From Gp1-AA133 sp964641665 (GTDB lineage Bacteria > Acidobacteriota > Terriglobia > Terriglobales > Acidobacteriaceae): DNA of 64,000 bases. Positions 8,040 to 16,455 of the stretch are shown piece by piece. The stretch is from NCBI GenBank assembly GCA_964641665.1, contig CAZXKO010000113.1:37545-101544 (forward strand). The letters run 5' to 3'. The notes beneath the pieces were generated by a model. It worked only from the letters and a program-made list of their open reading frames with translations. It was not told the origin of the DNA and did no database searches. How positions within the stretch are numbered: the first letter of the stretch is position 1; each line of letters begins with the position of its first letter. Both the position numbers and the translations under genes were made by a program.

Positions 8040-8495
8040 TCAGGAGTGGGTAATGTCGACGGGGCGCGCCCGCATTCGCTTTCGGCTGGCCTTTGGGGCC
8101 GTGCGGGCCAAGTCGGCCAGCGTCGTGCCTTGCATCATCTCGTCGATTTCTCCCCTCACTTTTTTCCACAGATCGTGAAGTGGGCAGGAATCCTTGTCGT
8201 CGCATTGCGACAGACCGAGGACGCAACTGCTGGCCAGACCACTGTCAGGCGTGACAGCGAGAATCTGACCCAGCGTAATTTTTTCCGCCGGCCGGGCCAG
8301 TTCGTACCCGCCCCGTACGCCCTTGAAAGAGCGGAGGAGTTTTTCCTGGCTGAGGTGCCGGAGGATCTTCCACAAGAAGGGCATGGGAATCTTGGCTGCA
8401 GCCCCGATCTCCCGTGCTCCCGTCAGTTTTCCAGATGGTTGTGCAGCCAGATACGTTAGCGCTTGAACCGCATATCCCGCCGATCGCGAGAACAT
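8040..8495 (-). CDS. Rrf2-family transcriptional regulator with Fe-S type cysteines
   Basis: A 151-residue winged-helix repressor or sensor of the Rrf2/IscR/NsrR family. The N-terminus (MFSRSAGYAVQALTYLA) and the wing (GVRGGYELARPAEKITLGQIL) are typical. Three cysteines, C91, C98 and C104 (spacing x6, x5), lie in the dimer-helix region followed by PLH, the arrangement that binds a 2Fe-2S or 4Fe-4S cluster in IscR and NsrR. It is therefore likely to sense Fe-S status, nitric oxide or redox change. The ATG at 8495 follows GAGGGG. No Fe-S biogenesis or NO-detoxification genes are visible nearby, so its target is not evident. Confidence 0.92.
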   Translation of the reverse strand: MFSRSAGYAVQALTYLAAQPSGKLTGAREIGAAAKIPMPFLWKILRHLSQEKLLRSFKGVRGGYELARPAEKITLGQILAVTPDSGLASSCVLGLSQCDDKDSCPLHDLWKKVRGEIDEMMQGTTLADLARTAPKASRKRMRARPVDITHS

Positions 8496-8775
8496 GGGAG
8501 CCCCTCACTAACCAGTATTGGTGCCGTGTTTCAGGTTCCGCAAGGACTCAGTGCCGACTATTCGACACAGAAGTGCCAAAACGGGACTACGTTTTTCGGC
8601 TGGAGAGAAGTTGCAAGATTTTTCACCCGTTGCTCGGCGCAACGCTTCGGACTTCGAGTAAGTAATTGATAATAAAATAGTTACTGGAGAAGGTTCGCTG
8701 GCAGTCAGATTGCCCCTTGCCAAGGCAGGCAGATTCAGCGTACAAACGCTGGCTTTGGTATTAAAGGTGACGGCT

Positions 8776-9225
8776 ATGATTCCGCGGAAACTCTGGCCCC
8801 TACTGCTTCCCATGGTCATTACGATTGTATCGACGGCTTCCATTCCTAACCAGGCTGCTCGAGTTTCACGTGTAGAACCGCTTGTCAGCAGGGAACAACA
8901 GATTTGGAAGGCGCCGGTCCATAACTCGGAATTCGCCGACGTACCCCGCACCAGCGCTCGCTCGCAATGCGAGCAGGCTCAGCCGCCAGAGGCGCTGGCC
9001 ACACCCAATCCTGTTCTCGGAACCGCGGACCCAAGCGTCAAAGTTAAAGTGAGTTTCATCGTCGGAACCGATGGGCGGGTGCATAGTCCCCTGATCCTCG
9101 AGAGCGCTGGCAGTACCGAGGACCACACGATTCTCGAGACCGTGCGCGCCTGGCGTTACCGCCCTGGAATGTGCAACGGGGTACCCACCGAGACAGAGGG
9201 GAAGATCGAGTTTTCGAGTCGCTAG
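8776..9225 (+). CDS. Exported protein with a TonB C-terminal-like domain
   Basis: About 149 residues: a signal peptide or anchor (LWPLLLPMVITIVSTAS, residues 6-22), a variable linker, and a C-terminal TonB-like beta-alpha-beta domain (VKVSFIVGTDGRVHSPLILESAG, then AVRAWRYRP-type phrase TVRAWRYRPGMCNGVPTE). Such stand-alone domains are common where many TonB receptors exist; it may contact outer-membrane receptors, but energy coupling would need ExbB/ExbD partners that are not nearby. The ATG at 8776 follows AAAGGTG. The upstream gap to the Rrf2 gene is AT-rich (GATAATAAAATAG near 8657), a likely promoter region. Confidence 0.78.
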   Translation: MIPRKLWPLLLPMVITIVSTASIPNQAARVSRVEPLVSREQQIWKAPVHNSEFADVPRTSARSQCEQAQPPEALATPNPVLGTADPSVKVKVSFIVGTDGRVHSPLILESAGSTEDHTILETVRAWRYRPGMCNGVPTETEGKIEFSSR

Positions 9226-9261
9226 CCCCGTTCTGCACTAAAATGGCACTGCGGACGCGGA

Positions 9262-10269
9262 ATGGTGGACCCCAAGAAACAACCCGGACCGGCGGGAAAC
9301 CCGCCCTCGGGTTCCGGTGAAGAACTCGAATTCAACGCCACCGTCGACGAATTCTTCAAACGACTGCAGGCCGATATGCGTCGCCCCCTGCCTAGCCAGG
9401 AGGCAGTAGCCGGGGCTTTCCAGGCCATGCAGCGCCTGGCTGCGGAATCCTCGACCGCTGCCGTGACTGGCCCTGAGGAGACTTCACTGCTGATAACGTG
9501 CGGAACCTGCGGCCACCAGAACCGTCCTGGCAATCAGTTTTGCGGGATGTGCGGCTTGTCCTTGAGTTTCCCAACACAGTCCGCGGCACAGGAACAACCG
9601 AACCCCGGTTCGGCTGACCCAAGTGTTCCTCCACTCCAATCCGGCGGTTCCCACCACTTCCATCACCATTACCACCACCACTATTTCCCCCAGGGAAGCG
9701 AACTCCCGCAGCTCAGCGGCGTAAGTGGCGTTAGGGCTGCGGCGCCAGACAGCGCCATGCGAGACGCGAAACTTCGTCCCGCCGGGACCACGCCCATGAG
9801 CCGCGCCGAGACAGCGGTGCGTAAAGTCACGCTCGACTGGGCCCTGGCCTGCAACAACAAACAGTTGGACGATCTGGTGAGTACTTACGCCACTGATGCC
9901 CTTGTCCTTCGCCCCAACCACCCCGCCATTCGCGGAACGGCGGCCATTCGGGAATATTTTGTCGCCGTCCTCGACGCTGGTCTCGGAGAGGTCGAGCTCG
10001 ATCCCCTTAGAGTAGATGTGATTGGAGACGTGGCCTACGAGGCCGGTCGCTGCAAGATGCTGGTCCCGGTGGTAGTCGGCAAGCGCCGCGAGGAACGTGG
10101 AAAGTACATGACCCTTCTGGTCAAGCAGGCAAACGCAGAATGGAGAATCGCGGCCGATTGCTGGTCCAGCGACCTCAGTCTGACTTCGAGTGCTGAGGCA
10201 GAGGGGCTCCGGCCAGGCTCTGCGTCAACTCCATCGCTCAAGCCACCCGGTCCGCGCAAGAATCCGTAG
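9262..10269 (+). CDS. Zinc-ribbon, His-rich linker and SnoaL-like (NTF2 fold) protein
   Basis: A 335-residue cytoplasmic protein with three parts. Residues 1-70 are polar and helical. A zinc ribbon follows at about 80-98 (CGTCGHQNRPGNQFCGMCG, two CxxC pairs). A linker rich in His and Tyr (HHFHHHYHHHYF, about 132-143) leads to a C-terminal SnoaL/DUF4440-like fold (about 185-305: AETAVRKVTLDWALACNNKQ to EWRIAADCW). The last domain resembles small NTF2-like enzymes or binding proteins. The His cluster could bind metal. TAAAAT at 9239-9244 may be its -10 box. Function is unknown. Confidence 0.8.
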   Translation: MVDPKKQPGPAGNPPSGSGEELEFNATVDEFFKRLQADMRRPLPSQEAVAGAFQAMQRLAAESSTAAVTGPEETSLLITCGTCGHQNRPGNQFCGMCGLSLSFPTQSAAQEQPNPGSADPSVPPLQSGGSHHFHHHYHHHYFPQGSELPQLSGVSGVRAAAPDSAMRDAKLRPAGTTPMSRAETAVRKVTLDWALACNNKQLDDLVSTYATDALVLRPNHPAIRGTAAIREYFVAVLDAGLGEVELDPLRVDVIGDVAYEAGRCKMLVPVVVGKRREERGKYMTLLVKQANAEWRIAADCWSSDLSLTSSAEAEGLRPGSASTPSLKPPGPRKNP

Positions 10270-10281
10270 CGCTCCCTGCGC

Positions 10282-10337
10282 TGTCATCCCGAGCGAAGAG
10301 AGCCGTCAGCCGAACGCAGTCGAGGGACCTTGCGTTT
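10282..10337 (+). repeat. Dispersed intergenic repeat, copy 1
   Basis: Begins gtcatcccgagcg and ends cgaacgcagtcgagggacc followed by ttgcgttt. Four more copies occur at 25325, 28067, 39256 (inverted) and 59610. Here it fills the space between two convergent genes. Confidence 0.85.
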
Positions 10338-10349
10338 CCAGGCATGCCG

Positions 10350-10955
10350 TTACACCCCAAGCTTCTCCAGCTCAGAGCGCAGCTGTTCGGCAGAGTCCAT
10401 CTCAATGGTGTGCATGCCCATTCGTTTTGCCACCTCGAGATTCAGCGCGCGGTCGTCGATGAAGCAGCATTCTTCCGGCCGCTTCTGCGTCGTTTCAAGG
10501 GCGAGACGGTAAATCTCCGGCTCCGGTTTTCGCAACCCGACGAAGCAAGAACTTATAAATAGACTGAAGATCGAGCGTAATCCGAACTCCTCGATGCGGT
10601 ACAAGTTCAACTCGCGCGACTCGTTGTTGATGGTGCCCATCAGGTACTTCCCGGATCCCGCTAGAGTTTTTGCCAGCGACAATACTTTGTCGCTCGGCTG
10701 GGACAGCGATAACATGTAGTTCTTGAACTCGTCGCGGCTGAACGACCGGCTCCTGTAGAAAACCGTGCGATCAAGGTACTCCTCCAGGCCAATCTTCCCC
10801 CGCTCGAACGACGACACCACCAACTCATGCCGGTCGGCGAACTCTTCTTCGTCGAGCTTGAAATGTTCAAGCGCAGCTTCCCGCTGGCTCCGGTCCCAGG
10901 CATTGGTGAGAAGCACACCGCCGACATCCCAAAAGATCGCGCTGATCGGTAACAA
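10350..10955 (-). CDS. HAD-superfamily phosphatase (YihX-like)
   Basis: A 201-residue HAD class IA hydrolase. Motif I is FWDVGGVLL with nucleophile D10; motif II lies in GTINNESRELN; motif III is the lysine of GLRKPEPEIY; motif IV is FIDDRALN. The variant DxGGV in motif I and overall length are like YihX/GS1-type sugar-phosphate phosphatases. I chose the TTG at 10955 because GGAGGG precedes it by five bases; the longer frame to 11123 would run 130 bases into the upstream DUF3179 gene. The gap to that gene's stop codon is 38 bases, so the two are probably co-transcribed. Confidence 0.87.
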   Translation of the reverse strand: MLPISAIFWDVGGVLLTNAWDRSQREAALEHFKLDEEEFADRHELVVSSFERGKIGLEEYLDRTVFYRSRSFSRDEFKNYMLSLSQPSDKVLSLAKTLAGSGKYLMGTINNESRELNLYRIEEFGLRSIFSLFISSCFVGLRKPEPEIYRLALETTQKRPEECCFIDDRALNLEVAKRMGMHTIEMDSAEQLRSELEKLGV

Positions 10956-10993
10956 AAGAACCCTCCGTCCTTCCCCCTGAAACAGCTCACTCC

Positions 10994-12211
10994 TCAGTGA
11001 CGGTAAACTGTTGTATCCCGGTGGTAGTTTCGCCAGTCGAACCAGTAGTCCTTGATCGCCGGGAGCGACTCGAGACACTTTCCCGCCGCCGGCCCCGACA
11101 CTGCGCAGCCCTTGAAATTCCACTCACTCGCGCTTACGGAATCTACCAGTACAAAATCAGATGTGCCGCGCTTGCGAAAAAATTCGAGATCGGAGCCGTC
11201 GAGCCGGCTCACAAAGGCGCGCACCGATTTCCCATCTGCCGCGGCAACCACAAGAATCGGACTGCCCCCGAGATGATCCTGAATCGGACTCTGTTTCAAG
11301 ATCGTGTCCTGCGGATACGCTCTTGCCTGGCCGGAAACCTCCAGTCCCACGACCACGTCCCGGGATTTCAGCTCGGTACCCGGGAAACTGATCACGACCG
11401 GCAACTTCGCAACTTCCGCCTCCCATTTGCTGTCGTACTCTTTCTGATCCCGTGCAACGGGCGCAAGCACTTGGCCGTCCGGAGATTCGGCCTTCCAGAT
11501 GCCGTAACTCAACTCGTCGCTGGGCGCCAGTTCCAGCGTCATCCCCCGCAACGGCCCGTAAACGGCCTTCCCCGTGATCTGCTGCCACCATGAGCCCGTT
11601 TCACGGTCACGCATCAGGAAATTCTGATTGTTGATCCCGGCCAGGTAAAAGCTCAGGACCTTGCCTGCGACTGTTCTCTTCCACACCAGACCGGTGTGAC
11701 AGAGCGTTCAATAAGTGACAGTCACCGGCACACCCCCCACCACGTCGTTCACGATGTGGTGGTAGGCCATCTCGCGAATTGGGTAGGCGCGCGCGTCGTG
11801 GTTGAAATCAAGCGCGAGAACCATTTCGCCGGATTCCAGCTTGGTCTTGGCGATCGATTCGAACCCCGGTTGCCGCACAGGATGGAACATCCATTCGAAG
11901 TAGTTCAGCCGCGCCATTGTGCCTGAGAACGCCACCAGCAGCATGACCGCGGCCAGAACCACTCGATGCCACCGGCTGGCCGTCTTCCACAGCACCAGGG
12001 TCAGCGCCAGACAAACAAGTGCTGCGAGCAGGGCGGGCATCGGCGCGCGCTGCCTGATCGCCATGGCCAACCAGAGGGCACGTGGCGACTGGTAGTGAAA
12101 CGGCCGGATCACGAAGGCCGGAATGAAAAACAGCCCGATCCCGAATAGTCCCAGAACGCAAAACAGAACGAAAAGCGGCCGTGATGTTGATTGGTTCGGC
12201 CCGGTGTGCAT
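10994..12211 (-). CDS. DUF3179 membrane protein with in-frame TGA at a conserved Cys; candidate selenoprotein
   Basis: Two adjacent frames join into one 405-residue DUF3179 protein if a single TGA (11708-11710) is read through. The N-terminal part has three membrane helices (about 14-36, 58-76, 83-100) and then the family start FNHDARAYPIREMAYHHIVND. The TGA falls at residue 168 in VTY-(TGA)-TLCHTG, where as I recall DUF3179 proteins carry the first Cys of a CxxC. After it the family continues in frame for 237 codons (SWWQQITGKAVYGPLRG and others) to a stop at 10994. A hairpin with a GGUCU loop starts nine bases after the TGA. Reading TGA as selenocysteine would give a UxxC redox motif outside the membrane. 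The alternative is a simple nonsense mutation (TGC to TGA) or a sequencing error. Confidence 0.8.
11676..11704 (-). promoter_or_regulatory. Candidate bacterial SECIS element downstream of the in-frame TGA
   Basis: On the transcript, CACACC and GGUGUG (11698-11693 and 11687-11682) form a perfect six-base-pair stem around a five-base loop GGUCU. A lower stem CUCU with AGAG adds four pairs beyond a small internal loop. The loop starts 15 bases after the UGA. In Escherichia coli fdhF the SECIS apical loop also contains GGUCU and begins about 18 bases after the UGA, and the G and U in the loop are needed for SelB. The match in loop sequence, position and stem is what suggests recoding. Chance in GC-rich coding DNA cannot be excluded. 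Confidence 0.62.
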
Positions 12212-12304
12212 GGCGACTCGATATCCTCCCCGTCTTCCCGATTTCCGGCAGAGCGATTCTAACCGAGTGCAAGCGATCTAGGTGGCTCCTGCCGCACAAG
12301 CGAA

Positions 12305-12330
12305 AACCCCGGCCCGTTAGGACCGGGGTT
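12305..12330 (-). terminator. Rho-independent-like terminator of the pilin operon
   Basis: AACCCCGG and CCGGGGTT form an eight-base-pair stem with a ten-base loop, located 23 bases after the stop codon of the last pilin gene. On the minus strand the stem is followed by TTCG, giving four Ts in a row across the stem end. It also lies upstream of the DUF3179 gene and would insulate it. Confidence 0.6.
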
Positions 12331-12352
12331 CTAGGTTGTGCCGCGCCGAGCG

Positions 12353-15250
12353 CTAGTTGGTCCGAGCGATGAAGTTCTGACGGTAGGTCAGGTTATCCAC
12401 GTTGCGGAACAGCGGCGTTCCGGGTGGCAAGTTCTGTGGCTGAGCGAACAACGGATCAAACACATAATCACGGATTGGTGGGTGATACACGAGGTTGCAG
12501 CACTTGAACGTGCCGGTAGCGTACGTGTTCCAGAAAAGGCTGACCATCGACCCCTTGTAGTAAAGGTCTTGGCCAGTCCAGTCTTCCAGGAACCGCAGGA
12601 AGTTGTGGACGCCGCCATCGATCCCGAACGCCCACGTGGGGTTGCTGTTCAGGTTGATGAAGGCCATGGGTTTGCCGGCCGCAATCGCTACCCGGTAATA
12701 CGTCGTGGTCGCGGTCTGACCGGTCACGCCGGCGTTGGTGACCAATGGGGTGACCAAGCTCCCGAATACGGTGACCTTCGCCGCGGGGCAAACACCGGCC
12801 GCCACGCTGCCCGCGGTACAGGCACCTTCATCCTGCCAGGTATTCGAGAGCAGAGTCACCGCATCGGCAATCACCGCAGCGGCCGCGTGCACCGGTTCGG
12901 CCGCCGCCGTGTTGGTCCAGGTCGGGTCCGTCGGTGGTGCAGCGCTGTTGTAGTTTCCAAGGATGTACACGGGATTCTCCGAGGCGACTGTGAAGCCGCC
13001 GCAGCCGGTGGGGTTCGCCGCACTCTGCGTGCATCCGCTGGCGGCTGGCATCGTGGGCAAGTTCCCCAGCGAGCCGTCCACCAGTTTGAGAGCGTGCCGG
13101 GCTCCCGTTACGCGGTTAGCGCGCCCGTAGGTGAACAACGGAACCCGGTGGCCCGGGGCATAGGGCGTTGGCGGATTTGTTGCGTCCGTATCGGCCTGCG
13201 TCTGCGCGCCAAAGGCATCGCCGACACCTGCCACGCCATAGTTGTCGAGCTTCGCATTTCCGTTCACGTCTTCCGGCGAGACCTTCTTCCCGGGCTGGAT
13301 CGGCTCCAGCGCGCCGTTGGGGGCGAAGTTATTCCCTGCGTTCACGTAGTTGATGGTGTCTTCGAACCCGTACTCTCCCCACTGCAATTGCGTCGGATCG
13401 GCGGCAAACTGCATGCCGCGGCGGTCCGAGAAGAACAGAATGTAGCCGTTGTACGTTGTGTAGTTTACGTTGGCGCCGGTTGCGCCGGTCGTGCCCGCGA
13501 GCCAGCGCTTGAGGTTGCCTACGTCCAGTTCTACGGCATTCATAATGCCGTTGGGCGTGCCGGTACCCTGATTAAAGGTTGTGGGCGGCGCATCCCAGAC
13601 TTCGCCTTCACGTGTGTCGTAAAAGTTGATGGGGTACCAGTTGTACTGCGAGCCGGCACCGGTGGTGTTGATGTTGTTCCCCGCAGCGTCCAGGGCGGCG
13701 GTAACCACCCCGTCCCCGTTACGATCGGCCTGCTGCTGGAAGTACAGGATGGCATTCTTGTGGTCGGTGTTTCCGTTGGTGAACGTGTTGCTGCCGGGAG
13801 CCGCGGGCACGTTCAGGCCGCGGGCAAAGCCCAGCCCCAGCCATTCCTTCGTGACGCCATGCCACGCGCCGTCGTTCCACTTGGCTTCCACCAGCAGCCA
13901 GCCGTCGACCATTGGCCATTCTGCAACGTTCGCGGTGCCAGGCGCCCCGTTGAAGGTGGTGTTCGCCGGAAAAGCTACGCCGTGGAAAAACGGCGGTTGC
14001 AGGTGATTAACGTCCTTGTTGCACACCCGGCTCGCGTTCGGAGTACCGCACCAGGCCTCGCCGAAGTAGTACGTATTGGCGCCGACGACGATTCCATTCT
14101 GTGCCCAGCCGCTGCCGCCCGCGAGCAGCGTGGTCGGAACCAGGCTGGCCAACTCAATGTCTTGGGTCGGGTCGCCGTTCCAGTCAGAAAGATGCAGCGC
14201 GTTTTGCGTGTCGCTGAGCATCACGCGAATCTGCGCCATGTTGCCTTCGCGCGAGGACCCGAGGATCGTTCCCGCTGCCTCAATCGGCGGCGGCCGGCGA
14301 ATGATCTGGAAGGGCTGCGTGGTGCCGTTGACGAATGGCAGAGCCAGGTTTGTGGCGCCCGTGCCATTGCCATTGCCGTAGTTCCCGTCGATTAAATAAG
14401 AGTTGAATAAACTCTTGGAGGTGGTTTGCCAGGTGTTGTTCTGCGCGGAGGTCGGACCGTTCACCACGCTGCCCTGGTTCATTGCGATCGCTTGGCAGGC
14501 GGCCGCCGCCGGCGGCGTGCATCCGTTGCTCGCAGTCGGGATGTCGACGGTCCCAGCGTCGTTATTGGCACCCGCGGTGGCATCCAGCCCGTTTTGGGTG
14601 ATATTGCGTACAACGTTACCCCATGCCGACAACTTGTCGTAGAACGTCAGCGTAGAGCCGGTCGCAACGCCCAGATACAAGTCGCCATTGGTGTGCACGC
14701 GGCCCGCAAAAGTCAGGTTCGGGCTGCTACCGAAATAGAGATCCGCGTCAGAGAACACACCGAACTGAAACACCGGGATCAACGCTACTTCCACCGTGCG
14801 CGTCATGCTGACCGTTTCCCCGGTGCCCATTTGCGCCGCCGTGTTCAAAGTGACCGGAATGATCTGCGCGTACAGTCCGGCGTTCGGCCCTGCCTGAATC
14901 GGGCCGTACACCGCGGTCAGGGCCGCGGAGCAACCCGAGATCGGTGCCACGTTGTAGAGCGTGTACGTAACGCTGGTATCCCAGGTCGGATACTGCCCGC
15001 TCAACGCGCAGATCTGCGAAGCCTGGGGCGCCTGAACGGTCTTGAACATGGCCCCGAGGTCCGAAGTCATCTTCTCGATGGCGCCTTCGGCAGCGCGGGA
15101 GGCATAGTTGTTCTGCAAGTCGTTGCCGCCAACCCGCTGCTCCGTGTTCACCATCATCAGCAGGCCGAGCGCAAACCCTGACAGCAACGTCAGCAACAGC
15201 AGGGATGCGACCAGCGTGAATCCTCGCGAACCGTGTTTGGCCCTTTGCAT
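12353..15250 (-). CDS. PilX-like type IV pilus assembly protein, very large
   Basis: About 965 residues. The N-terminus is prepilin-like: basic leader ending SRG, then FTLVASLLLLTLLSGFALGLLMM, with a hydrophobic stretch but no Glu at position 5, as in PilX-type minor pilins. Residues 40-60 (EQRVGGNDLQNNYASRAAEGAIEKM) match the PilX N-terminal region. The remaining 850 residues form a long secreted Asn/Gly/Thr-rich domain, much larger than classical PilX (about 200 residues). The ATG at 15250 has AGGAG seven bases upstream; the ATG at 15277 lacks one. It is the last gene of the minor-pilin operon and probably sits at the pilus tip. Confidence 0.85.
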   Translation of the reverse strand: MQRAKHGSRGFTLVASLLLLTLLSGFALGLLMMVNTEQRVGGNDLQNNYASRAAEGAIEKMTSDLGAMFKTVQAPQASQICALSGQYPTWDTSVTYTLYNVAPISGCSAALTAVYGPIQAGPNAGLYAQIIPVTLNTAAQMGTGETVSMTRTVEVALIPVFQFGVFSDADLYFGSSPNLTFAGRVHTNGDLYLGVATGSTLTFYDKLSAWGNVVRNITQNGLDATAGANNDAGTVDIPTASNGCTPPAAAACQAIAMNQGSVVNGPTSAQNNTWQTTSKSLFNSYLIDGNYGNGNGTGATNLALPFVNGTTQPFQIIRRPPPIEAAGTILGSSREGNMAQIRVMLSDTQNALHLSDWNGDPTQDIELASLVPTTLLAGGSGWAQNGIVVGANTYYFGEAWCGTPNASRVCNKDVNHLQPPFFHGVAFPANTTFNGAPGTANVAEWPMVDGWLLVEAKWNDGAWHGVTKEWLGLGFARGLNVPAAPGSNTFTNGNTDHKNAILYFQQQADRNGDGVVTAALDAAGNNINTTGAGSQYNWYPINFYDTREGEVWDAPPTTFNQGTGTPNGIMNAVELDVGNLKRWLAGTTGATGANVNYTTYNGYILFFSDRRGMQFAADPTQLQWGEYGFEDTINYVNAGNNFAPNGALEPIQPGKKVSPEDVNGNAKLDNYGVAGVGDAFGAQTQADTDATNPPTPYAPGHRVPLFTYGRANRVTGARHALKLVDGSLGNLPTMPAASGCTQSAANPTGCGGFTVASENPVYILGNYNSAAPPTDPTWTNTAAAEPVHAAAAVIADAVTLLSNTWQDEGACTAGSVAAGVCPAAKVTVFGSLVTPLVTNAGVTGQTATTTYYRVAIAAGKPMAFINLNSNPTWAFGIDGGVHNFLRFLEDWTGQDLYYKGSMVSLFWNTYATGTFKCCNLVYHPPIRDYVFDPLFAQPQNLPPGTPLFRNVDNLTYRQNFIARTN

Positions 15251-15299
15251 CTTCGTTCTCCTCATTCCTGTGCCCACTCCCTCGTCCCTCCAGCCAGCC

Positions 15300-16445
15300 T
15301 CAATAAGCCGAACCCGAAATCGGGTACTCCTGCTGGAACGTCATGTTTCGTGCCGCAATCGAAGTCTGCAGGTCCAGTCCCTGGTAGCCGGTGGCGCCGG
15401 GGGCCTGGCTGCGCATCGTCAAGTGGGCGATGTTGACTTTGGTGATCATGGTGGGAGCGGTGCCGGCGGGAAGTGAATTCTGACTGGCTACCACGGCGCC
15501 GGCGTTGAACAAGTCATAGCTGAACTTCAGATAGCCGACGTTCTCGGCCACCGGCGTGGGGGTCTGTCCCGCCACGGCCCGCATTAGCCGCGGCGTGATG
15601 CCGTCGTTCGGAGAAATATCCAGATAGTAAGTGATGTAGCGCAGCCGGGTGGCGCTGCCGGAAGTGTTGCCGGCCAGCTGCTTCAAACTTCCGCCGGCGG
15701 CAGCCGGTTGGTTGATGTGCCCCACATCTCCCGCTGTGAAACCGACCACATAGCTGTTCGGCCCTGCCCCAGGGGCTACCGAGGAGACCGAGCCAATCGC
15801 GCTCGCGGTGGTTGAGTTCGCGCCCACCCCGATCGTTACCTGGAAGTACAGCAGGTCTCCCTGTTTCAGGCCGACCACTCCATCATTCAGAGCCTGCGGC
15901 GCCGCCAGTCCAGACGGCAGAATGCAGGTTACGGGCAGAGGCGTGGGCAGGGTGAACGTCGCTATCGTGCCGGTGGCGTCCATCGACACCTGGTAGCAGT
16001 TGATGGCGAAGTTCACATCCGTGTAAGCGATGGAGATAATGTCAGTCGGCCCCTGCGCGGCATTGACCGTGATGCCCAGGTTGTTGCCGGGCACGATCCC
16101 GTACAGGTATGGCACTCCAGCCTGCGTCGGATAAGCCGCCGCTCCGGCGTTGATGTAGTTGCAAGCGGTTGAGCTGCAGGGATACACCGGCAACGTGCCC
16201 GTTCCCGAAGGCAGCGCGATTCCGATGTCGCCGATGCCTGATCCGGCCAGACTGATGTCCCGCGTCATGATGTTGGTGGCTGCGCGAAAATCCTGTTGCA
16301 GCTCCGCCTTTTGCGATGTGATGAAGTGCGCCCGCATCGCTTGGCTGAACATCTGCACCGCTCCCCCGACCACGATCGACCCGATCGCCATGGAGACCAA
16401 TAACTCGGTCATACTGAAACCACGGGTTGTTCGCTTGCCTCGCAT
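15300..16445 (-). CDS. pilW: PilW-type minor pilin
   Basis: A 381-residue type IV minor pilin. The leader MRGKRTTRG is followed by the class III signal G|FSMTELLVSMAIGSIVVGGAVQMF with Glu at position 5 of the mature protein. The next segment (ELQQDFRAATNIMTRDISLAGSG) is the PilW-typical conserved block. It primes pilus assembly with PilV, PilX and GspH/FimU partners from the same operon. GAGGAA lies just before the ATG. The gap to the downstream PilX-like start is 49 bases. Confidence 0.9.
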   Translation of the reverse strand: MRGKRTTRGFSMTELLVSMAIGSIVVGGAVQMFSQAMRAHFITSQKAELQQDFRAATNIMTRDISLAGSGIGDIGIALPSGTGTLPVYPCSSTACNYINAGAAAYPTQAGVPYLYGIVPGNNLGITVNAAQGPTDIISIAYTDVNFAINCYQVSMDATGTIATFTLPTPLPVTCILPSGLAAPQALNDGVVGLKQGDLLYFQVTIGVGANSTTASAIGSVSSVAPGAGPNSYVVGFTAGDVGHINQPAAAGGSLKQLAGNTSGSATRLRYITYYLDISPNDGITPRLMRAVAGQTPTPVAENVGYLKFSYDLFNAGAVVASQNSLPAGTAPTMITKVNIAHLTMRSQAPGATGYQGLDLQTSIAARNMTFQQEYPISGSAY

Positions 16446-16455
16446 GATTTCCTCG

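Noticed and set aside
10956..11123. N-terminal extension of the HAD phosphatase
   Set aside because: It overlaps the DUF3179 gene by 130 bases, has no domain content, and a ribosome site favours the TTG at 10955.
11866..11885. tRNA-like T-arm string (attcgaaccccgg)
   Set aside because: It lies within the DUF3179 coding sequence and no cloverleaf can be built around it.
12338..14395. Plus-strand frame of 685 codons opposite the PilX-like gene
   Set aside because: It is Arg/Val/Gly-rich shadow sequence with no domain; the minus-strand pilin has a processed leader and an operon context.
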